From Xestospongia muta (lineage: Eukaryota; Porifera; Demospongiae; Haplosclerida; Petrosiidae), in NCBI GenBank assembly GCA_963693285.1, contig OY848917.1:11904192-11968191 (forward strand): a stretch of DNA of 64,000 bases, read 5' to 3'. The position numbers and the translations under genes were made by a program. Under the pieces are notes generated by a model, which made no database searches, was not told where the DNA came from, and worked only from the letters and a program-made list of their open reading frames with translations. Shown piece after piece: positions 56,150 through 64,000 of this stretch. Position 1 is the first letter of the stretch, and every line of letters begins with the position of its first letter.

Positions 56150-59100
56150 ATACACAAACCTCTTGTACAGTTTATAAGCAAGATATTCAAACAGCTTGAC
56201 AGCTTGACTTGATTTGTAAGATGGAACCAGTTTAGCTATATCTAGCCATTCTTTAAAATTTGTTGTGTTATAGATGGATGGATGGATAGGTGATGAATGG
56301 ACAGATAGACAGTTTATGGATGATCAGAGAGAAAGAAAGGTAAATTGCTGTTTGTATTTTCTATTGTCTTTGCTCAATAATCATTTCCTCTGTCTGTTTA
56401 TTTAACTATCCATCCATTCATCAATCTATCCATCCATCAACCTATCCATTCACCAATCTATCCATCCATCAACATATCCATTCATCAAACTATCCATCCA
56501 TTAACCTATCCATCCATCAATCCATCCATCCATCAACCTATCCATAGCTGAACATACTGAAGTTCACTTGTCTCATCTCAGGAAACTCTTCATATTGAGT
56601 AAGATTCATTGACTTAGTTTGGGAATCCAGTCTCTACATATAAACACACATTAGTAAATAATCATATTTATAAATAGAAACTTCTTGACCTTGTTAATGT
56701 ATTGGATCAATAATATCTTCATTCAAAATATCTGTAACCATGGAAACATGATATAATATTAGACAGTACAGAGACAGTCTACTAAGAGGACTACATGAAC
56801 AATGTAATAACATCATGACATTAATACTAAATTTATTTATTGTCTGAATTAATTGTTGTCAAAGGAAGTTGCGTACCTGTTGTGTAGTTTTTTTGTTGTT
56901 GTCCTGCAAGATCATTAAGGCATTCATAATAGACTGAAGATTTGAAGAACCATTTCTAGTTGTTAACATTCACGAGCACTTGAGGTGAGTATCTTCATTA
57001 TTGACAAAGCCTTCCAGTATTATTACACAGACATACGTGTACATATCTCATGGATAGCAATGTTAATCAGCCCAGCAAAAACGTAAAACATTGACATTTT
57101 TATTTTTGCTGAGCTATTAAATATATAGGTGATCATATTAATCATATTCACATGTATTTTGTGAGCACAAATACAGTCGAGACCATTCTGGGAATAGATG
57201 TGTCTCCACCCAGCATAAAAGGAAAATGCTGAAAATTTAATTTTTGCTGAGCTATTAAGATGTATAACCCTATCATAGCAGTTAATGGTAAGTTATTATA
57301 ATACATATTTATGATGACTATTATGTAAATTTTAGCCATATTTGTTATATTCCATTTATCTGACATATCCTGTGACACTCACCGAGACCATGATGAACAG
57401 ACAACTTTACTTTTACACTGTTCAATAATAGCAATACACCTTTTTGTATTTTCAATTGACAACAGTTTACCAGGTTTTTCACTATTGTAACATCAAATGC
57501 TACCATGACAACATAAAACATGTGTACCTTTGTACAGTAGACTTGTGGTCAGCAGGTTTTCCTAGAGAAATATCTTAAAATATAATTTGAGCTTCACTTT
57601 TAGCAATCTCAAGTCTTGTCTTTATCCGTTGAGGTCCATCATTCTTAATGGCTTCCTTTTCTTTAGCTAATCTCTCACTAAAAGATTTTTTCTTAATTAT
57701 TAGAGATCCTAGATCATATCCACCAAAGGAAGCTAGTGCTTCAATTGTAGCTTTTTCCGACTAAGAGATTAAAGTAACAATTAAACTAGACAATAGTAAC
57801 TTATTCTTGTCACTTTCTTTTAGGCTGTGGCAATTTGGGGTTGGTCATATTTACATCAATATAAATAGATTTATTATTGTTAGTTGGTAAATTGGTTGTA
57901 GAACCAAGTTCACTATTATGTTCAGTGACTTCAGTCAGATTTTAAGATTCAATACTGGAAACATGAGTCTCAGTCTCATGAAAGTCACACTCACTCACAT
58001 TTTTGGTAATGATACTGGATGTAGGTTTATTATCAGGACTGGAAACACGAGTCTCAGTCTCTTCAATACTGTCCCTAGCAGAAAAGAAAAGGTTAACATT
58101 GAAAAAACATATATGTATATATAATATGAATACATATATATACCTAGTCTCATTATATCTTTTTTTGCAAATGCAGTATATTGTTGTAGAACCCTATTAT
58201 GTTTTATATAAGAAATGTTACAACGGCACTTTTAAAGTTACAAATACAGATCCTGTTGAGGAGAGAGGAGTGACAGCATTGCTAGTCTATAAATATCCAG
58301 GTAAACATCTCATGTCTTTAATATAATTATAACTTACTATGGTGTCATGACAAAGAGAGAGAGGGAAGTTTCTTTGGTGGCAAAAGCCTACATGTTATAC
58401 ATGTAAATGTCAAAGTCAATGCATCATTTCCTTAATCTTACATGATTGGAATTACTAGTACATGATAATACTGTGTTTCGGATTTAGCATGAACATAACT
58501 TGTCATCCTATTAAAAAAAGGTTCATCGACAATTTGAACTAGTTTATGACACTTACGGAAAGTTGGTCAAATATATCATTAATGAGCAATGATGTGTCTG
58601 GATGTTTATGAAGGCCTTCTTGTGTTGGAAAATTAGCTTGCACCGTCTCAGGGATAATGTGAGTGTCCTATTATAAATGGTTAATAACTGCATCATGTTG
58701 CCTACAGGTCCACTTACTGTGTTGAGACCTGCTTGTGGTGAAGTAGTAGCTTGCGATACCTCAGGGAAGTAATCATCCTATATTAAATACTTATCCATAA
58801 CTTGTTATCTACAGGTCCACCTACCTTGTTGAGACCTTGTTGGAATAAAGTGGTAGCTTGCGATTTATTTGGGAGAGTATATCCATCCTATGATGCATAT
58901 ATTAACTATATTATGTCATCTACAGGTCCACGTACTGCCTTGTTGGGGTGAAAATGCAGTAGTAACAGGAGTAGCTTGATAGTTGGTAATCTTTATAATG
59001 TAGTCGAAGATAATGTATGTGCATTTATATAGAAAGTGCATGTATGTGCACTATGTGACTATTCATATAAATATGCTACATATCTGTTATCTTACCAGCT

Positions 59101-59312
59101 TTATAATATCAGTCCTGAAGTTGTTTACATTTTTATACCAAGACAGCTTTCGTAAGTCTTGGTGATGGATTGGTTTTATCACATGCACTCATTGTGGTCT
59201 GAACCCAATAGCCATGTCCTTTGCATGATGCATTTTTGGGTGGAAGGCCATTTAGACAAATGAAATGAGCGAGAGCATTACTGTTAACATGAAACTTCAC
59301 TTTGGGTGGCTA
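56150..59312 (-). CDS. uncharacterised multi-exon gene (exons only partly resolved)
   Basis: Successive open blocks end at splice signals, read 59,312 to 56,150: [20 protein letters not shown] and [20 protein letters not shown] (about 59,312-59,150); four related mini-exons (58,990-58,560); [14 protein letters not shown] ... [14 protein letters not shown] (about 58,085-57,810, with an internal TAA); [20 protein letters not shown] then [20 protein letters not shown] (about 57,762-57,580); [20 protein letters not shown] (about 56,975-56,880); [20 protein letters not shown] (about 56,638-56,560); [20 protein letters not shown] (about 56,250-56,160). Low-complexity and helical, no family recognised. 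These may be one gene, two genes or a partly dead gene. Confidence 0.4.
56273..56550. repeat. (ATCC)n-type minisatellite with an opposed GATGGATGG tract
   Basis: 56,273-56,320 is GATGGATGGATGG-rich. 56,405-56,550 is made of TATCCATCCATCAACC-like units. The two could pair as a hairpin. Confidence 0.9.
58178..58301 (+). other. possible plus-strand exon opposite the minus gene
   Basis: Between a TTGCAAATGCAG acceptor and a CCAG/GTAAAC donor, about 41 codons are open ([20 protein letters not shown] then [18 protein letters not shown]). No family recognised. It could be a chance frame or a remnant of an inserted gene. Confidence 0.3.
58560..58990 (-). repeat. tandem exon-intron duplication, about 110-bp unit, four copies
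   Basis: Each unit has an acceptor, about 20 codons and a donor within CTACAGGTCCACNTACTG context (plus strand). Coding parts: [60 protein letters not shown] and [16 protein letters not shown]. Splice sites are conserved with the exon. Confidence 0.8.
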
Positions 59313-60655
59313 AAGAAAAAAAAAACAATGACTACAAGCATGCATTCCTTACCATACTATCAACTCATTTATAAGAAACAGGATATTGAAGTTTAGAAGA
59401 AGACTCTAAAAAGAACTGCTGTTTCACTAAAAAGACACTCAGAAAGAGATATCTCAGTAAAATTGACAAAAGACAACGGAAGTTAGTCCAATTTATAGAT
59501 ATCAATTATGCAACAAATTTCAAACTTTACTTCAAATTATTCCTCACACTTATCATAATGGGTAATATGTTACTATATTCAAATAACAATCAACACTAAC
59601 TTGTACCTTGTATCATTTCATAGAGTCCTAAAAATATTGTATTTAAACCACAAACAATATAGAAGAATTGACAGCTTACTTATCACAATAATAAGGGTAG
59701 GAAGACATTTGAACGTTTTTGTAAGCTAGAAATGGGAAAAAATGACATAGAATATGCCATATTAATAAACACCACAAGAGGGCTCTTTTGTTAAAATTGT
59801 CTTCTGTTACATTATTTGTAAATATTAAATAGAAAGTACAATCTCAATCATCTCAATCATCTCCTGACACAACTTATATGTTGAGAAAGCTCCAAAAACT
59901 GTGGATGTAAGCTTTGATGTACAGACTGTCAATTTTATCTCCATAACTACACTTGCACTTGCTTAGATTCTATCTTACATGTAATAGTATGTAAACATGT
60001 CACCTTGTACATATGAAATATATACAAAAGGACATAAACAATATTTCAGAAGAAATTAGCTGATACTTACTCTTACTTTACCAGCCTGTTATCTGACAAG
60101 AAACTTGACACATCTTTGACACAAACTAAAACAACCTTATTATAGAAATGTCAAAAATTTGAAGCACTAGTTACTAATTGTCAAAAATATAGATGCTATT
60201 CAAACTGCTAACAGACATGTTCAATCTGCTATCTCTATAATAACTGCTATAAGCTAACAAAGCACCGAAAAGAGTTACCTGTCAAGCAAAAAGATGTCAC
60301 CAAATCAAACTGTACATATCAAAACTTCTTTTTCCTACAAAAAAGGATATAGTTCTATTCCAACTCTGTCAAGGCCCACTGTTAAAGAAATAAATAAAAT
60401 TGAAAAGATCTTGAGAGTGATGATGTAAAATTCTGCAGTAGCTGTTTGAAAGATGACAAAACTACTGTTGATGCATACAACCACAGCTAATTACTATACC
60501 AGCTAATTATATATATCATTTTTGTAATATCGAAAAAAGAAAATGATTTAAAGTGTACAATATTTCCTTCTTACCATTCATTAGTGTTGGTATATCCTCT
60601 TATTATATATAACAATGATATATACAAATCTGAGGCATAAGGCCCTCTTCTTCAT
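59313..60655. other. non-coding region
   Basis: AT-rich with no gene, RNA or repeat that I can support. Confidence 0.5.
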
Positions 60656-60658
60656 TAT

Positions 60659-60791
60659 CTATTGTTCCTTGGTTACAACGGGTCCTTTAACTTCTTGACA
60701 GATCTTTAGCATCCTTAGCTTATCCAGTGCCTCATTGTGGTGAACAGGTGTGCCTGGTGCAGTACTACTCACGTGAGCTAACCTTGTAAAA
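60659..60791 (-). CDS. candidate terminal exon of an unidentified gene
   Basis: About 43 codons open to a TAG at 60,661-60,659: RLAHVSSTAPGTPVHHNEAL then DKLRMLKICQEVKGPVVTKE and Q. Codon usage and amino-acid mix look like real coding sequence. The splice acceptor and upstream exon are uncertain; the nearest candidate is TTTTACAAG or GGTTAG near 60,785-60,795. Confidence 0.4.
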
Positions 60792-60994
60792 GCGAGAAAA
60801 GGAGTGGTTTATATCTTTTGATGACCTACTCGGGCTAATGGATTTTTGAACACCACATAATCGTTGGTGACCTCATAACTTCACTGCTATAGTTTGTTAA
60901 CGTTACTGTGAAGTTCCAGTGACTTCTCTATTGAGGAAATTGTCACTTATTGATGAATAGTGTTGTTTGTGAGTTAATGCATTTGAGTTGTTAT

Positions 60995-61014
60995 CATGGA
61001 CCAGCAGCAATTGG
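60995..61014 (+). CDS. candidate short first coding exon
   Basis: ATGGACCAGCAGCAATTG followed directly by GTAAGT, a consensus donor (MDQQQL then intron). The IS630-type element lies about 115 bp downstream in the presumed intron. No downstream exon was recognised in this window. Confidence 0.35.
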
Positions 61015-61131
61015 TAAGTACATCATAGTGCTATTGCTATATAGTACTATGTGAAAGTATAAGTAGTGGATGGGTCACTTCATGGACATTAAGGTGATCC
61101 CTATGATATTACTGCATTCTATTGTTTACTA

Positions 61132-63143
61132 AAGTCCATTCGCGTTCACCTGCCACCGGAAGTAGTTATGCAATAAAAATTATAAGTAATAAACCACTAA
61201 TAAAAATATTTTTGGTTTTAAAAAATGCACAAATTAACCGCGAACCTCGTGAACGCACGTGGAACTTCATGTTTGACGATCACCATGAGCAGAAACCAAC
61301 CAAAGTTAGGCAAAAAACCAGTCAAAGGCAGAAGAATATCTTCACAATCTAAATACATTGTCGAGAGTGTAAGAGCATTTTTTGAGAAGAAGTTGAGTGG
61401 GATCTTGTATTAAGAGACTGTCAGTTGCCAAAAGGACAGCAGAAGCTACTGGTCTGTCATTAAGAACCATCAATTGAATTCATCACGAGTATGTAAGTCA
61501 TGATGGTCAGTTTCTGACACCAGTTAAAAGATATGGCGTTTCACAAATAAGAATCAACCCCGATTCGTTTGACAGAGAAATAATTCGTAGAACCATTCAT
61601 AACTTTTACTATAGAAAGGAATATCCTACTCTCTGTAGTGTTTTGGAGAAAATTAGGAAGAGTTTGGTTTCCCAGGTGGCAGATTTGGTTTACGGAGAGT
61701 TCTAAAAGAGATGGGATATTCATACAAAAAGAAAGACAATAAACAATTTTTATACAAACAACGAAATATACTGGAACAAAGAGACACATACCTACGACAA
61801 ATAAGACAACTGAGACAACAGAATATAAACTATGTTTACACAGATGAAACATGGGTCAATGCACATCACAATAATGATTATGTATGGGTTGACAGTGATG
61901 GGAAAGGTGGATGGAAGGTTCCAAGTGGTAAAGGTGAAAGATTAATTGCAGGAGGAGTCAATGGATGAGTGGAAGAAGCAGACCTTGTGTTTAAATCCTA
62001 GGCAAATTCAGCGGACTATCATGACGAAATGAACAGTGAACACTTTCTTGAATGGATGACAGAAAAACTATTACCAGCACTTGATGAACCATCAGTCATA
62101 ATTTTAGACAATGCAAGTTATCACAACAAACAGCGAGACAAACCTCCGACAACACAAAACAAAAAAGGTGAGACTCAAGAATGGCTGGATGAACATAACA
62201 TCACTTATGAACCTACAGATATTAAAACAACATTACTAGATAAGGTGAAACAACACAGACCAAAACCTATATATCTGACTGATGAACTTGCTAATGAGTA
62301 TGGACATAACATTCTTCGACTTTCTGTTGGGCATTGTGAACTCAATCCAATTGAGTTGGCATGGGCTTTAGTAAGAGGTTAAGTAGCAAAACACAACACA
62401 CACTACAATCTGACACATGTTCAACAGTTAGTACCAGAAGGATTTAAACACACAACAGTAGATATGTGGAAAAACTTCTGTAGACATGTTGAAGATGTAG
62501 AGAAGAAATACATTGAAAAAGATGGAATTGTGGAAGACACCTTGGACAAAATGGTTATTACTATTGGTGAAGAAGACATTGATGACGAAGATGATGATGA
62601 TGAGTTGATTGATGACGCAGATAGACAACTTATTGACAGAGCTTTATGTGAACAATCTACAACAAGTGCAAGCACAAGTGACATTTGCACTGACTCCAGA
62701 CAAAAATTAGATAGTGACTTCCTTAGCAGCTTTGACCCAATTTTCCTACAAAATGTTCTTTCTTTAACTGACTGACTGTACTTATATTTAACATTTGAAT
62801 AATATTATAGCTATCATATAATGTATAAACTAGCCTTCAAAACTAGCTACTTACAGTAAAATCTTTCTCTTATGTCTATGATAAAACTTCAATCCTAGCG
62901 CCATTTTGATAATTGACCACACCCAGCATACATGTGAAAATTCCAGTGGTCAGTGGTATCCTTATACTTCACTTATGGACAATACAGCTAACTTCAAAAG
63001 TATACATCACAGGTGATTTTTGAAATTATCAGTTAATACACAAATTAAAAGGGATCAATACGGTACTTGAAATTTTGAAATCTGACGAGTAATAAGGAAG
63101 TTAGAATGAAAACACGAAGTGCCAGGTGAACGTGAATGGACTT
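61132..63143 (+). mobile_element. IS630/Tc1-mariner-type transposon, 2,012 bp
   Basis: Left end AAGTCCATTCGCGTTCACCT and right end AGGTGAACGTGAATGGACTT are near-perfect inverted repeats, each flanked by TA (61,130-61,131 and 63,144-63,145), the target duplication typical of this superfamily. It carries one transposase gene in plus orientation, now broken. Confidence 0.9.
61264..62775 (+). pseudogene. IS630/mariner-like DDE transposase pseudogene
   Basis: The N-terminal DNA-binding part is readable from about 61,280 (SKYIVESVRAFFEKK; then after a shift LSVAKRTAEATGLSLRTI), then GGRFGLRRVLKEMGYSYKKK. Catalytic blocks: VYTDETWVNAHH, IILDNASYHNKQ and HCELNPIELAWALVRG, giving D, D, E with a long second spacing. 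The C-terminus is acidic (EEDIDDEDDDDELIDDADRQ) and ends SFDPIFLQNVLSLTD. Breaks: a shift near 61,408, TGA near 61,473, a shift near 61,675, TGA after GGVNG, TAG shortly after, and TAA after ALVRG (62,380-62,382). This IS630-like group, with YVDETWVN and the LDNAPYH-type block, is widespread in insects and other invertebrates. Confidence 0.85.
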
Positions 63144-63145
63144 TA

Positions 63146-64000
63146 GTCATATTAATAGTTGTGTCTAACTGTCCAGTCTAAATATTGTTCTATTTCTATA
63201 ACCATTGTTGTACACTTCATTAAAAAGTGACTCATGTACTCACTAACTGATGGACTTGTTGATGTGTGACATATTAATTAACCTATAACTGTTAATAGTT
63301 AATTTAATATTAAGATAATTTCTTTGTTTTGTGTAATAGATTTAGTCTTTTTTGCTTATTTAATGTGATAAAATATTATGGTTTTTGCTCAAATAAATAC
63401 CTATAACTATGTGAAGTTTGTTGAGGAAACTTTGTCATATCATAGTTCTATACTATCAGTGACTTCTCAGGTTGTCTATGTTCACATAAATATACTAATA
63501 GATACAGTATTCTATTAGAAGACAGTCAAAATAACATAAAATATACAGTAGTCTAGTAAAATATAACAATTAAATTTAAAGTGGGCATTGGTAGATACTG
63601 TAAATAATAAATGAATAAATGTACTAATTGTGTATAGTGCCAAATTTTGAGGCAATTTTTTTGGCAGCCTCAGCAGACTTTACTGCAACCATGAATTTTG
63701 TATGTCTAAAATACTGTATATCGGGAAACTTTCATGTCGGGATATTTTTGCGAATTGGTGAAATTGTATTTTTTCGCGAATATAAATTTTGTGATTTATA
63801 CCATGTTTCCACCCACTTGTAATTGTTACCGTTGACCACACCCTAAAACGTCTCTCACACCTGGACTCGACAATGAAAGAGACGTTCGAAATGGACTCTT
63901 GTATCAGAGGATACCAAGTTCATAATGAGGTATGGACGTCCATTGGAGAATAAATCATTTTACTAACTATTTGTCACATGGTCTCCCGTAATCAAATTTT
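63146..64000. other. non-coding end of the window
   Basis: AT-rich sequence. Short frames such as 63,628-63,822 resemble no known protein. No element boundary was found. Confidence 0.45.

Noticed and set aside
1..64000. tRNA or rRNA genes
   Set aside because: No cloverleaf-like stretch with A/B boxes and no rRNA-like conserved sequence was noticed; a covariance-model scan was not possible here.

Overview
This is animal nuclear DNA, most likely from a demosponge (Amphimedon-like). It is AT-rich, has genes split by very short introns (about 50-65 bp at 33.4-34.3 kb), and carries a broken copy of the short-chain collagen C4 family that I know mainly from sponges. Nothing looks bacterial. Coding density is low, and most of the window is transposon wreckage and duplicated blocks.

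0-7.55 kb is a mosaic of short dispersed repeats with relics of a Ty3/gypsy pol, a DIRS-like RNase H domain and two piggyBac-type transposases. 7.58-12.45 kb is a 4.87 kb element with long inverted ends. It carries a broken DDE integrase (+) facing a broken HECT ubiquitin-ligase gene (-). A third integrase relic lies at 12.9-13.5 kb.

14,114-30,462 is the centrepiece: a 16.35 kb element with inverted ends and a perfect 6-bp flanking duplication (CACTTC). Inside are two large inverted arms (18.0-20.7 and 22.9-26.0 kb), each with a damaged copy of the same HECT gene. They surround an intact two-exon DD35E integrase (22,631-20,997, -). Both elements start TATGGA/TATRGA, have 6-bp target duplications and subterminal repeat arrays, and pair a DDE integrase with a convergent HECT gene. 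I read them as one transposon group that repeatedly copies its HECT side into the other end, so its terminal repeats grow into a palindrome.

30.5-37 kb holds an uncharacterised 233-aa host gene facing a proline-rich gene tail, and a hAT relic. 37.5-50 kb holds a segmental duplication. Copy B contains an apparently intact six-exon RNF4-like SUMO-targeted ubiquitin ligase (47,748-46,346, -) and an immunoglobulin-domain fragment; copy A is scrambled. 50-56 kb has a PHD-like finger, a collagen C4 pseudogene and a decayed piece of the nuclear-pore glycoprotein gp210 gene. 56-59.3 kb has an unrecognised multi-exon minus-strand gene with tandemly duplicated mini-exons. 61.1-63.1 kb is a complete but mutated IS630/Tc1-mariner-type element flanked by TA.

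Exon coordinates come from reading splice signals and phase by eye. Family names come from recognising motifs; no database was searched.
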